Both the position numbers and the translations under genes were made by a program. A DNA stretch of 64,000 bases from Thozetella sp. PMI_491 (Eukaryota; Ascomycota; Sordariomycetes; Chaetosphaeriales; Chaetosphaeriaceae): contig MU270019.1 of assembly GCA_021432635.1 (NCBI GenBank), forward strand, positions 62,001 through 126,000, read 5' to 3'. Within the stretch, counting starts at the first letter, position 1, and each line of letters begins with the position of its first letter. The notes under the pieces are model-generated. The model saw only the letters and a program-made list of their open reading frames with translations, did no database searches and had not been told where the DNA came from. Shown here in pieces: positions 20,216-29,384 of this stretch.

Positions 20216-22114
20216 ATGCCCGAAGAAATGCCTCGCACCGAAGGGCATGGCAAGGATCGAGATCAAACTCAGGATGCGGGACCTTTCCCTCTGACGATTG
20301 CCGAGTGGAGAGCAGCTCAGCTCCTAGCAGACGGCCAATCTCGCCTTCTTTCTCTCGTGAAACATGCCGCCTTAGTCAGCCCAATAGCCTGGATTTCCAT
20401 GGCGACTCCGGAGCACATTATGGAACAGTGGGCATTTCTCGAAGCGAAACGCGGAAATGCAGCCAATATGCCGCTCTGGGGTGTACCGTTCGCGGTAAAA
20501 GACAACATAGACGCTGCAGGCTTTCGCACAACCGCAGGCTGCCCAGCTTTTGCCGGGTCCGTTGTGACAGAGGACTCCCCCGTGGTGGCTAAGCTGAAAG
20601 ACGCGGGTGCCGTGGTTATCGGCAAGACCAACCTCGATCAGTTTGCCACAGGTCTCGTTGGTACACGCTCACCTTACGGAGCCGTTCCGAACTCGTTCGA
20701 CCAGTCGCGCGTGAGTGGCGGATCCAGCTCAGGTAGCGCAGTTGTTGTTAGCGGAGGGTTTGTTCCATTCTCGTTGGGAACGGATACAGCAGGCTCTGGC
20801 CGCGTTCCAGCTGGACTAAACAACATCTTTGGACTGAAGCCGACAAGAGGAGCGTTAAGCATTAGAGGGGTAATCCCGGCGTGCAAGACGCTGGATTGCG
20901 TCTCGATTTTTGCCCTCACGATTGACGATGCTTCAGAAGTATTACGTGTTATCGAAGGCTTTGACGCGCAGGACCCCTACTCAAGGAAACGACCTGCAGA
21001 TTCTGCAAATATGGGATACGGATACGGCATCGCTGCAGCTATCTGCCGCAATCCGCCCTGGTTTGGTGAAGTAGAACAACAGCAGGCCTACCTAGTTGCC
21101 CTTGAGAAGGCCAGAGCACTCGACTGGAAACTGGTGGAAACTGACTTTTCCCTCCTATTCGATCTAGCGAAATTGCTATATGAAGGACCATGGGTAGCAG
21201 AGCGCTATGAGGCAATCCGCAGCTTCCTTGAGGGATCTTCAGCCGAAGAGATGGATCCAGTGGTCCATGGAATCATTCTTAAAGGGCGCGAGTTCTCAGC
21301 CGCAGATGCATTCGCGAGTGAATATCGCCGTCGAGAGCTCTCACGCCAAATCGAAGAAGCCTTTTCGCAATATGATGCAATTTTAGTACCTACAACACCA
21401 ACATTCCCGACGATAGAAGATGTTGGTCGCGAGCCAATAGCGCGGAATTCCACTCTGGGAACGTACACCAACTTTGTTAACTTCATGGAATGGGCAGCCC
21501 TGTCTGTGCCTGCAGGGTTCAGGTCGGATGATCTGCCTTTCGGCATCACATTTATAGCGGGACAGTGGAAGGAGCCACTGCTACTTCATCTCGGCCGTCA
21601 GTGGGTTGCCGGAGAGTCGAGACCGCTTGGGGCAACCGGGCGGAAACATGTCGAGCCAGCGCCTGCGCCCCTGAACCTCGCCCCGGCGCTACAAACTACT
21701 GTTTCCCTAGTAGTCGTCGGTGCCCATCTTTCGGGGTTTCCTTTGAACAAAGACCTCGTTTCCCGCGGCGCAACATTCGAGCTGGCTACAACCACGTCAC
21801 CGCACTACCAGCTTTTCTCCCTTGAGCCGAAGAATGGAATAAAAAAGCCAGGGCTCAAGCGCGTCGCAGAACATGAGCAAGGGAGAGCGATCGACGTCGA
21901 GGTGTGGGCATTGCCTGTAGACCAGCTTTGGAGTTTCATGTCAACCATCCCACATCCGCTAGGGCTTGGGTCGGTGGAGTTGAAAGACCAAGCCTGGAGG
22001 CTAGGATTCATATGTGAGCCCGTGGGGCTGCTCAATGCGACCGAAATCACCCACTTTGGCGGTTGGAGAGCATACATGACCCAGCCGCCCAAGGTGCCAC
22101 AAGTCATGCAATGA
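20216..22114 (+). CDS. Allophanate hydrolase (amidase domain plus AtzF-type C-terminal domain)
   Basis: Intronless, 632 residues. Residues about 25-460 form an amidase-signature domain: VPFAVKDNID (catalytic Lys95), GGSSSGSA (Ser170) and TAGSGRVPAG (nucleophile Ser194). The spacings Lys-75-Ser-24-Ser match those of characterised allophanate hydrolases to within a residue. Residues about 500-625 carry the allophanate-hydrolase C-terminal domain (VVVGAHLSGFPLNKDL, TSPHYQLFSLE, VEVWALP, PLGLGSVELKD, EITHFGGWRAY). This domain separates true allophanate hydrolases from general amidases. The reaction is allophanate plus water to two ammonia and two carbon dioxide, the last step of biuret or ATP-dependent urea breakdown. 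Ascomycetes usually carry this activity fused to urea carboxylase (urea amidolyase); here it stands alone beside a biuret-hydrolase-like fusion. The start at 20216 is the first ATG of the frame. Confidence 0.9.
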   Translation: MPEEMPRTEGHGKDRDQTQDAGPFPLTIAEWRAAQLLADGQSRLLSLVKHAALVSPIAWISMATPEHIMEQWAFLEAKRGNAANMPLWGVPFAVKDNIDAAGFRTTAGCPAFAGSVVTEDSPVVAKLKDAGAVVIGKTNLDQFATGLVGTRSPYGAVPNSFDQSRVSGGSSSGSAVVVSGGFVPFSLGTDTAGSGRVPAGLNNIFGLKPTRGALSIRGVIPACKTLDCVSIFALTIDDASEVLRVIEGFDAQDPYSRKRPADSANMGYGYGIAAAICRNPPWFGEVEQQQAYLVALEKARALDWKLVETDFSLLFDLAKLLYEGPWVAERYEAIRSFLEGSSAEEMDPVVHGIILKGREFSAADAFASEYRRRELSRQIEEAFSQYDAILVPTTPTFPTIEDVGREPIARNSTLGTYTNFVNFMEWAALSVPAGFRSDDLPFGITFIAGQWKEPLLLHLGRQWVAGESRPLGATGRKHVEPAPAPLNLAPALQTTVSLVVVGAHLSGFPLNKDLVSRGATFELATTTSPHYQLFSLEPKNGIKKPGLKRVAEHEQGRAIDVEVWALPVDQLWSFMSTIPHPLGLGSVELKDQAWRLGFICEPVGLLNATEITHFGGWRAYMTQPPKVPQVMQ

Positions 22115-22653
22115 AGCGGCGGCTCCTTGCTCAAGGCCGACGCCACGGTGCCTGTACTTGACTGCGAAGAGACTGCCATATGTAACGGGGCCAAAGAACA
22201 ATGGAGCGAGCAGAAAAATCATGGCCTGACCTATGCGGCTTGCTCTTTGCCGTGATCTCCCGCTGTTGACTGTGCGGCATTTCGACTACCATCCCAACTA
22301 GGTACATACTAGATCCATTTCCCAATTCCCAGGGCCGAATATCGCACATTACCCTAGAGTAGGCAAATAGCGTATTCCATTTTGGCCAACATATCTCCCT
22401 ACGTATTAATCTACCTTAGGCAGAGAGATAGGTTAATGACCTTGGCGGCGCCCCATGTCTCTGATATTGGAGCACACCAAGTGGGCCCCCCCGGATCGCG
22501 GTTGGTAACAAAGCAGTCTCCACTCGGCACCTCACCTGACGCGGGATTTCCCCTCTGCCCGAACCTCAACACTCCACATGCCGTAACAAGCTGCTATCTT
22601 ACATACGCATCATCTCCAATCGCCATCTGCTGGGAAGTAGTGGGACCGGCAGC
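22115..22653. other. Intergenic, promoter of the Zn2Cys6 regulator
   Basis: No gene. An AGATAG site at 22426-22431 and a CTATCT near 22,592 are single GATA-type sites; weak evidence for nitrogen control of the regulator. Confidence 0.35.
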
Positions 22654-24459
22654 ATGTCCTCGTCTCGGCCTAGGCCGTGCGACATGTGCCGCCAGCGCAA
22701 GACGCGATGCGTCAAGCAGAGTGACCAGAGTCAGTGCATTCTCTGCGCCTTTCACGATAGGCAGTGCACCTATTTGCGAGGCCCTCGCAATCGCCAGCAG
22801 CTGCGCCGTACTGTTCCGTCGCCAGCATCGCCAAGGGATGTACGCCAACCAGAGGATCCTCGCACGCCTTCTGTCGACGAGGGACTTGGGGCCAGTCCCG
22901 AAACTAAAAAGGACGAGCCGGAAGGCGACTCACACTACCCGAGTAACGAGACGTCGCTGTCTTTGCTGAACGGCACTCTGGGGTTGGATTTGGATACACA
23001 TCCAGAGTACGTCGGCCCCACGAGCCATCGGGAACCAGCTCTGCTAGACCTTCAGCAGCACCAGGTCAGCCTCGGCTATGACTACGGCCCGCTAGAGCCC
23101 TCCACGTGGCCAGCTCGCCGACTCAACGACCGAAACATGTTCCTCATCTGCCCGGACGATGGGGTGGCTTCAGAAGAGCGACGTATCGCGGACTGTGACG
23201 CAATCGAGAACAGCATATCGCCCATGGGCAGCTCCTTAGTGCAGCTTTACTTCAAAGTCGTGCATCCTAGCTTTCCCATCTTGCACAAAGGCGTCTTCCT
23301 TGCCAAACATGAAATATCTCATCGTTTGTTCTCCCCTCCTTTGTTAGCAGCTGTGTACCTGATCGCCCTGGACTACCACATTTACGACGCCAGCATAGAC
23401 CAAGAACTGGTCAACCCTGGCGACGAGAGTGGGCAAGCAGTTCTAGAAGCCCTGGCCGAGCGGACCATGGCAGATGATCTCAAACGGCCAAAGTTGAGCA
23501 CTCTAGAGGCCGGCTTGCTTCTCCTCCAGCGGTGTCGCATCCGTGCGGAAGCCTCCAATTGGATGTTCTCAGCGCAGATGGTCGCCCTGGCCCAAGGCCT
23601 AGGACTACACGTGAATTGCGAGGACTGGGACATCCCCGAGTGGGAGAAGGGCCTTCGGAAGCGGCTTGGGTGGGCATTATACCTGCAAGATAGATGGGGG
23701 GCCTTAATTCACGGCCGGCCGCCCCTTTTCAACGATGATGATTGGGACCTGCAGCCTTGCGTACAGGCAGACTTCCCAGAGCCTCCCATTGATGAGCATG
23801 CAGGACCGGATGCCGGGCTCTACGTTTATACTGGGGGGGAACTCTTCATCCAGCACACCCAGCTTGCCCGGATCCTGACGGAGGTGATGAAGAGGTTCTA
23901 CACGAGCGTTGCTACAAAGCCGGGGGGGAGCTTGGATCGAATGGGCGCGGTCGCGGCGACGGAGATGGCAAAGCCATTGATGCTACAGCTGCGCAAGTGG
24001 CATGCAGATCTGCCCGATCATCTACGCCTAGAGACCACCCAGCCCAGGAAACTTTCGGCGAACGGGTCTTTGCATCTCGCATATGTCGCTGTCGAGGTGG
24101 CATTGCATCGGGCGCTCGTCAGATTACTCACTCCTTCTACGCCGCCGGAATTGGTCCAGGCCGTTCGGCTAGCCGCCAGGAACCGCGTACAGAGCGCGGT
24201 CAGTTTGCTAGAAGGCCTCCAGCCAGAACACACCGGCGCTTTTTGGTGGGGCGCATCCGCATATCAGGTCGCTACCGTCGGCAGTCTAGCATGCCTGCTG
24301 TGGGCGACGTCTGAAGGCCAGGACGAGATGCAATGGTGCGCGAAAAAGGTGCAAGATTTACGCTGGATCCTCAGAGTGCGGTCCAAGGCGTCCCTGTTTA
24401 TGAAGGAGGCCCTGAAGTTGATAGAACAAGACCTAAGCAGCTTCATTCCAGCCACATAG
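22654..24459 (+). CDS. Zn2Cys6 transcription factor, Dal81/TamA-like, within the ureide island
   Basis: Intronless, 601 residues. The N-terminal binuclear zinc cluster has Cys at 9, 12, 19, 28, 31 and 38 (CDMCRQRKTRC ... CILCAFHDRQC), a canonical C-x2-C-x6-C-x8-C-x2-C-x6-C. Residues about 190-400 are the fungal-specific transcription factor middle domain (LVQLYFKVVHPSFPILHKGVF, then GWALYLQDRWGALIHGRPPLFNDDDWD). The run LQDRWGALIHGRP...DDDWD resembles the Dal81/TamA group, co-activators of ureide, urea and GABA use in fungi; this assignment is from memory of the motif. It sits between the allophanate hydrolase and the fusion enzyme, all on the plus strand, and is the obvious candidate pathway-specific activator of the cluster. 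Confidence 0.82.
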   Translation: MSSSRPRPCDMCRQRKTRCVKQSDQSQCILCAFHDRQCTYLRGPRNRQQLRRTVPSPASPRDVRQPEDPRTPSVDEGLGASPETKKDEPEGDSHYPSNETSLSLLNGTLGLDLDTHPEYVGPTSHREPALLDLQQHQVSLGYDYGPLEPSTWPARRLNDRNMFLICPDDGVASEERRIADCDAIENSISPMGSSLVQLYFKVVHPSFPILHKGVFLAKHEISHRLFSPPLLAAVYLIALDYHIYDASIDQELVNPGDESGQAVLEALAERTMADDLKRPKLSTLEAGLLLLQRCRIRAEASNWMFSAQMVALAQGLGLHVNCEDWDIPEWEKGLRKRLGWALYLQDRWGALIHGRPPLFNDDDWDLQPCVQADFPEPPIDEHAGPDAGLYVYTGGELFIQHTQLARILTEVMKRFYTSVATKPGGSLDRMGAVAATEMAKPLMLQLRKWHADLPDHLRLETTQPRKLSANGSLHLAYVAVEVALHRALVRLLTPSTPPELVQAVRLAARNRVQSAVSLLEGLQPEHTGAFWWGASAYQVATVGSLACLLWATSEGQDEMQWCAKKVQDLRWILRVRSKASLFMKEALKLIEQDLSSFIPAT

Positions 24460-24986
24460 AGAGACCAAAATGCAGCTAAAAGGCATACTCGAAAGAGAGA
24501 GACGGCGCTCTGAGTGCTGCAACATGGCTACAGCGCAGGATGGTGACAAATCTGTGTTGGCTGTGCCATTGGAAGAAACTCTCAGCGCATTATGGAGCTT
24601 CAGAGGCGTGTTCATGACGGGAGCCAATAACAAGCTCCCTGCGACTTCGGAGATTTGTTATCAGCATGGCCCCGTTTGTCGCCGCCGGCGGGCGCGTGAC
24701 AGGCGGCGGGCGGCGAGCGGCGGGCGGCGGGCAGTGGGGCTGCGGGGCGAGTTACAGGACCGAGGCGCCCGGGCGGCGGCCAGATAAGGGATTGCCGGAG
24801 CCGTAACGGATATGTGACGGACGCGCCGCGGGTTACGACTTCCCACGCGCCCGCCCGATACGAAGCGATCACTCTCAGACCTCACAACAAAATCTCTAGA
24901 AGCCTTCGATCAGATAGGTTGAGGAGTCAGCCAACAGCTCGGCGGATCGTGAGTGAGTCGCGTCGCAACTCTCCTGATCTGGCACA
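24460..24986. promoter_or_regulatory. Promoter region of the fusion enzyme with GATA sites and a GC-rich tract
   Basis: Two HGATAR sites precede the fusion gene: AGATAAG at 24782-24788 and AGATAG at 24912-24917. Between about 24,690 and 24,780 is a G/C-rich tract of imperfect CGGCGGG repeats. The sites fit control by the nitrogen GATA factor, as in the divergent promoter at the other end of the island. No coding sequence is seen. Confidence 0.5.
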
Positions 24987-27182
24987 ATGAGCTCCGACAA
25001 GCGTGGCTATCTTAGCTTCGCAGCTGCGAAACCGTATGCCTTCGAGTTTCATCCTTCACGCACGGGACTGGTGCTGATCGATATCCAACGCGATTTTGTG
25101 GATCAGGACGGCTTCGGGGCGATCCAATGTGGCGACGCAGCCGTCTTCTCAACTGTGCGCTCGGTCGTCGGGCGCGCGCAGAAGGCACTGCAGGCTGCGC
25201 GAAGGTTAGGCTTACATGTTATCCATACGCGCGAGGGACACCTGTCGGACTTGTCAGACCTCAGCGCGGCGAAGAAAGACCGACAAGTCAACGCGCCAAA
25301 CGGCCATCATGTAATGGGAATCGGAGAGCAGGGACCGATGGGCAGGCTCCTCGTCCGCGGTGAGAAGGGGCACGATATTGTGGATGAGCTGCGCCCGCTG
25401 GCCGGAGAGGTTGTGATCGACAAACCAGGAAAGGGTTCATTCTGGAACACGGACTTGCATCGCAAGTTAATGGCGAGGGGGATAACGCACCTACTCGTGT
25501 GCGGCGTGACGACCGAGTGCTGCGTCACCACTACGGCGAGGGAGGCGAACGATCGTGGGTTCCAGTGCTGCATACTCACTGACTGCACTGGGGGATTCGA
25601 CCAAACTTTTGTGCAAACTTCACTCGACATGATTTGCGCGTACGACGGGCTTTTTGGCTTCACGGCAACGAGCGTGGAGTTGCTCCAGTGCATGGAAGAG
25701 CAGACAACTGTTCTCACCCCGCCGGCAACACCCCCAGAATGGGACGGACAAAGCTTGGGACTCGCTACGTTATCTTCGCTATACCGACAAGGAGTCATCA
25801 CCCCCGAGCTTGTCGTTGAAATGACGTATCGCCGAATCGAAGAATACAGTCGCCAAGATCCAGCGGTCTGGATTCACTTGAGATCGAGAGAAGAGCTTCT
25901 TGAAGATGCCCGGTTACTGCAAACCAGGTACGCCGGGAACGGGTTGCACGAATTACCTACTCTCTATGGCGTTCCTTTTGCCGTAAAGGACAACTTCGAC
26001 GTCGCTGGTACTCCAACAACCTCTGGCTTCGCCCCGAGCGCGTATACTCCAGCTTCGACCGCTGCCGTTGTCCGTCAGCTCCAGTCTGCTGGAGCGATCC
26101 TGGTCGGCAAGACCAACATGGACCAGTTCGCTACCGGCCTTAGTGGCTGTAGATCCCCTTACGGTACACCCTCGAGCGTCTTTGGTGATGGCCGTTACAT
26201 CTCTGGCGGGTCGTCTTCCGGATCAGGGGTCGCTGTGGCCGCTGGCCTGGTGACCTTCTCACTTGGAACCGACACAGCAGGTAGTGGTCGTGTCCCTGCA
26301 GCTTTGAATGGGATCGTAGGTTATAAGCCCACGAAAGGAACCCTCTCTGCCCTTGGAATGCTTCCTGCCTGTCGAAGCTTGGACACTGCTTCTATATTTG
26401 CGACATCCGTTGGGGACGCGCGAAGAATATGGTGCGTCCTCGATGAGTGCGACAACGAAGATGTCTTTTCGAAAGCTCCATCTTCTCTTCCCCTTGAGTT
26501 GGCCGATTATAGGCCGCTACACGAGGCGGGTTTCACTTTTGCGATTCCGCCGGCCTCAGCACTGAGCTGCTGCTCTGAGTCGTACCTGTCAGCGTTCGAG
26601 AACGCTTGCCAACGACTCGAAGGACTTGCAGGTCGGCGGGTACAACTGTCGGAAGAAGAATACCAAATGTCGTTTGAAAAAGCCACAGGGTTGTTGTACA
26701 GCGGCAACTTGGTGACAGAGAGGGTTGCGTGCATCGGCCCCTCATTCATATCGGAGAACCTCGCGAAGTTCCACCCGACAACGCAAAGCCTGTTCAGAGC
26801 CGTTTTGGCTCGGGACGCGAAGCCGTGGGACGTGTATGCGGATCAGATTGCGCAAGCGGAGGCAACAAGACGAGCCTCAAACCTCTTCTCCAAACATGTT
26901 GGGAAGATCGATGTTCTCGTCACGCCAACCGTTCCACGCCACCCCACTATCAGCGAGATGGAGGCTGATCCTATCGCGCTGAACGCACTGATGGGAGAGT
27001 TTACTCATTTTGGAAACGTATTAGATCTATGCGCTATTAGTGTGAGTGCCGGTACGGTGGATGGCGGCATGCCTTTTGGTCTGAGCTTGAACTGTGCTCG
27101 GGGCATGGATGGTAAAATGTTTGATCTAGCCGAAGCATTTGAGGGCAATCAAGCAGCTGAAGGGAAGATTGGAAATCTATGA
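24987..27182 (+). CDS. Fusion of biuret-hydrolase-like isochorismatase domain and allophanate-hydrolase-type amidase
   Basis: Intronless, 731 residues, two enzymes in one chain. Residues about 20-235 are a cysteine hydrolase of the isochorismatase fold with triad D32 (VLIDIQRDF), K146 (VIDKPGKGSF) and C179 (GVTTECCVTT). The flanking text HVIHTREGH, GKGSF and AREANDRGF is shared with bacterial biuret hydrolase BiuH, and the K-to-C spacing (33) is the same. A linker (TPPATPPEWDGQ) leads to an amidase-signature domain, residues about 258-731, with K334 (VPFAVKDNFD), S409 (GGSSSGSG) and S433 (TAGSGRVPA), spaced exactly as in the neighbouring allophanate hydrolase. The AtzF C-terminal domain is absent here. 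Predicted: biuret to allophanate plus ammonia in the first half, allophanate breakdown in the second. Triuret, ureidoacrylate or another ureide remains possible for the first half. Confidence 0.85.
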   Translation: MSSDKRGYLSFAAAKPYAFEFHPSRTGLVLIDIQRDFVDQDGFGAIQCGDAAVFSTVRSVVGRAQKALQAARRLGLHVIHTREGHLSDLSDLSAAKKDRQVNAPNGHHVMGIGEQGPMGRLLVRGEKGHDIVDELRPLAGEVVIDKPGKGSFWNTDLHRKLMARGITHLLVCGVTTECCVTTTAREANDRGFQCCILTDCTGGFDQTFVQTSLDMICAYDGLFGFTATSVELLQCMEEQTTVLTPPATPPEWDGQSLGLATLSSLYRQGVITPELVVEMTYRRIEEYSRQDPAVWIHLRSREELLEDARLLQTRYAGNGLHELPTLYGVPFAVKDNFDVAGTPTTSGFAPSAYTPASTAAVVRQLQSAGAILVGKTNMDQFATGLSGCRSPYGTPSSVFGDGRYISGGSSSGSGVAVAAGLVTFSLGTDTAGSGRVPAALNGIVGYKPTKGTLSALGMLPACRSLDTASIFATSVGDARRIWCVLDECDNEDVFSKAPSSLPLELADYRPLHEAGFTFAIPPASALSCCSESYLSAFENACQRLEGLAGRRVQLSEEEYQMSFEKATGLLYSGNLVTERVACIGPSFISENLAKFHPTTQSLFRAVLARDAKPWDVYADQIAQAEATRRASNLFSKHVGKIDVLVTPTVPRHPTISEMEADPIALNALMGEFTHFGNVLDLCAISVSAGTVDGGMPFGLSLNCARGMDGKMFDLAEAFEGNQAAEGKIGNL

Positions 27183-27488
27183 TAATTTAACATGAATCTT
27201 AGGTCAATAAGAGACCGTACAAAATACAGTCCTAGTCAGACCTCGAGAAAAGTAACCTTTGCCTCCGACAACGAGAAACCTTCTGGCGATACCGACAGCT
27301 GGATAGGTCATTACCGTATCGGACAGCTTCTCAAAAGGAACTGCCTATCTATATATACATCACAGCTGCTGCTTTCTCAATTACGGACGCTCTAGCCTGA
27401 GATGTGACGGTCATGTCTCGATCAAAATTGACCGACAAACAAGAAGGTAGCTTGACAACAAAAGAGGTTATAATTCGAGCCAGTCATG
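27183..27488. other. Intergenic between convergent genes
   Basis: No gene seen; 3' ends of the fusion gene and of the PQQ-type protein gene face each other here. Confidence 0.4.
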
Positions 27489-29384
27489 CTAGAATGATCC
27501 TCCAGCAGTGCACATCGCTGGCTCTATGTCAGCTGATGTATGACCACCCTCCATCAGGCTTTGAACGTGGCATGTTGACGCCGTTGAAGGCAGCTGCCAC
27601 ACCTGAAAGGTCCCGTTCTGAGGAGCCTCCAACCCGGCGTACCCGGTGCCAAACATGACGTAGTCGTGCACTGCAGACATGACCCCATGAAAGTAGGCAT
27701 CGAGGTGCCACTCTCTCAATATGCTTCCCGTCTTCTTGTCTAGGGCGAGGAAGCTCCCCGGTCCCACGCCGGCGCCGAGCGGGCCGCCCTCGGTAAAGTT
27801 ACCACTGATCCCTGTCAGAAGCACATCGTTCACAACGGCCGGCACGACGATGCTTGTTGTGTTTCGCGGCGATGCGATCTGCCAAGCAATCTTTCCGTCC
27901 TTCAAGCTCGCAGCTCCGAATGCACTGTTCGAGATGACCGTCTTGCCATCGCCAGCCGGCAATGTGTAGTTGACGCGATTCCAGTTCACCACAGTGTAGT
28001 AAACTTGTCGATCGTCAGCCGCAACACCCCAAATGAGCCCTCCTTCCAGGCCCGTTGGTCCCGTAGACGTCATCCAGAGCACCTTCCCAGTTTGGGCGCT
28101 CAGTCCCCATAGCGCCGAGCTCTTCTGGCCCACAACAAGCATATCCAGTCCGTCCGGAGTGTGTGCAGATCCCAAGATGAAGGTGGGCGCCATTCCCAAG
28201 TCCACATCTGGGCCAGCGGTAAAGTTGCACTGGGGCCCACCGCCGCTCCCAGGCGCGATGAGATCCGGTACACAAGCGGTGTTCCACGGATCCAACGGCC
28301 CGAGCCTCTTCACCCAGTTGATCCGCCCAGTCGGGATGTCCAGTGCCACGACTGAGTCGAGCATGACGCCCTTGGGTAGGCATTGTGCGCCAACTTGTCC
28401 GTCTCCTACGACGGTTAAGTTGACTGTTGCATCGTGGCATTCTTCGAAGGGCTCGGTAAGTGAGTACATATTGCCGCTCCCGATAAATACCTGGTTCCGT
28501 ATCGGGTCGATTGATGGCTGGCCACCCCACACGGCGACCCCGGAAAGCTCAGAGCCAGTCGGGATCATAGCAGTTTTCCAAATGCGCCTAAGCCTGCCGT
28601 ATCGGAGCACAAAAGCATTCATAGACCCCACAAAGGTACAGCATTCGTAGTCAGGCACGATGCTCGCAGTGGCCTCTTCCAGACTGCTTACGCCAATGAG
28701 GATGAGGCCTTTGTAAACTGTAGGTGACTGTGTCAGAACCGCTGAAGGATGCTCGTCCACTTGCACAGCGTCGACTAGTCGCCCAGTGCGCTTGTCGAGT
28801 GCCATAAGCAGTGCTTGTGCTTGGCTTCCAATGAATAGAACGTCCCCATCCACTGCTGGCGTAGTACGCGACAGTACCGGAAGGAACGTCTGGTTCGGGT
28901 TCAGCGGACGAAATTCCAGGATCAGTCGAGTGACGTTGGTCTGCCAGATCGTCCGGCATCTGCGATAGTCCAGTGCCACGACAAGCCCACTCCAGGTTGG
29001 GTAATATGCAATCCCATTCTCGATGAACGGAGCAGCACTCACTCCGGGGCTGTACTTTTTGGTGCATACTTGAGCTAGCAATTTGGCGTTTGACTTGTTC
29101 ACGACAGCGTCCGACCCCGCCCAATGGTTATTGTATATCCCAGCTCCCCATCCAAGCCAGCTACCTCTTCGGCTCGGCGAAGGCTGAGAAGAAGGTATTT
29201 GCGCTGCATCCCCTGCATCATCAAAGAGCCGACTAGTTAGGTGAGTATCGTCGATGCTGTCCAGTTGCATAAGAACCTGCTGGTCGGAGTCCATATTTTC
29301 GAACCCGGTCGAGCTGAAACATGCCTTTATAGCGAAAGCAAGTAGGAATAAAGAGGTGAGACCCCCACGCCACGGGAGCGCCAT
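27489..29384 (-). CDS. Secreted PQQ-type beta-propeller protein (quinoprotein dehydrogenase-like)
   Basis: Intronless, 631 residues. It has a signal-peptide-like start (MALPWRGGLTSLFLLAFAIKACFSS), then GWLG-like WLGWGAGIYNNHWAG, the opening of fungal and bacterial PQQ repeat proteins of the polyvinyl-alcohol-dehydrogenase type. Repeated propeller blades follow (NGIAYYPTWSGLVVALDYRRCRTIW, TPAVDGDVLFIGSQ, MLDSVVALDIPTGRINWVKR, ALWGLSAQTGKVLWMTS, FLALDKKTGSILREW), each ending in a tryptophan-docking-like A-x-D-x-x-T-G-x-x-x-W pattern. No cytochrome c CxxCH motif is present, so it would use an external electron acceptor if it is a dehydrogenase. Expected outside the cell. Substrate unknown. Many fungi have several such genes without known function. 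Confidence 0.82.
   Translation of the reverse strand: MALPWRGGLTSLFLLAFAIKACFSSTGFENMDSDQQVLMQLDSIDDTHLTSRLFDDAGDAAQIPSSQPSPSRRGSWLGWGAGIYNNHWAGSDAVVNKSNAKLLAQVCTKKYSPGVSAAPFIENGIAYYPTWSGLVVALDYRRCRTIWQTNVTRLILEFRPLNPNQTFLPVLSRTTPAVDGDVLFIGSQAQALLMALDKRTGRLVDAVQVDEHPSAVLTQSPTVYKGLILIGVSSLEEATASIVPDYECCTFVGSMNAFVLRYGRLRRIWKTAMIPTGSELSGVAVWGGQPSIDPIRNQVFIGSGNMYSLTEPFEECHDATVNLTVVGDGQVGAQCLPKGVMLDSVVALDIPTGRINWVKRLGPLDPWNTACVPDLIAPGSGGGPQCNFTAGPDVDLGMAPTFILGSAHTPDGLDMLVVGQKSSALWGLSAQTGKVLWMTSTGPTGLEGGLIWGVAADDRQVYYTVVNWNRVNYTLPAGDGKTVISNSAFGAASLKDGKIAWQIASPRNTTSIVVPAVVNDVLLTGISGNFTEGGPLGAGVGPGSFLALDKKTGSILREWHLDAYFHGVMSAVHDYVMFGTGYAGLEAPQNGTFQVWQLPSTASTCHVQSLMEGGHTSADIEPAMCTAGGSF

Noticed and set aside
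15827-27182. Reading the island as the yeast-type uracil catabolism (URC) or the bacterial Rut pathway
   Set aside because: No URC1- or URC4-like gene and no flavin RutA-like enzyme is visible. The isochorismatase half resembles biuret hydrolase more than ureidoacrylate hydrolase around HTREGH and AREANDRG. A link with pyrimidines remains possible only through the dioxygenase and the permease.
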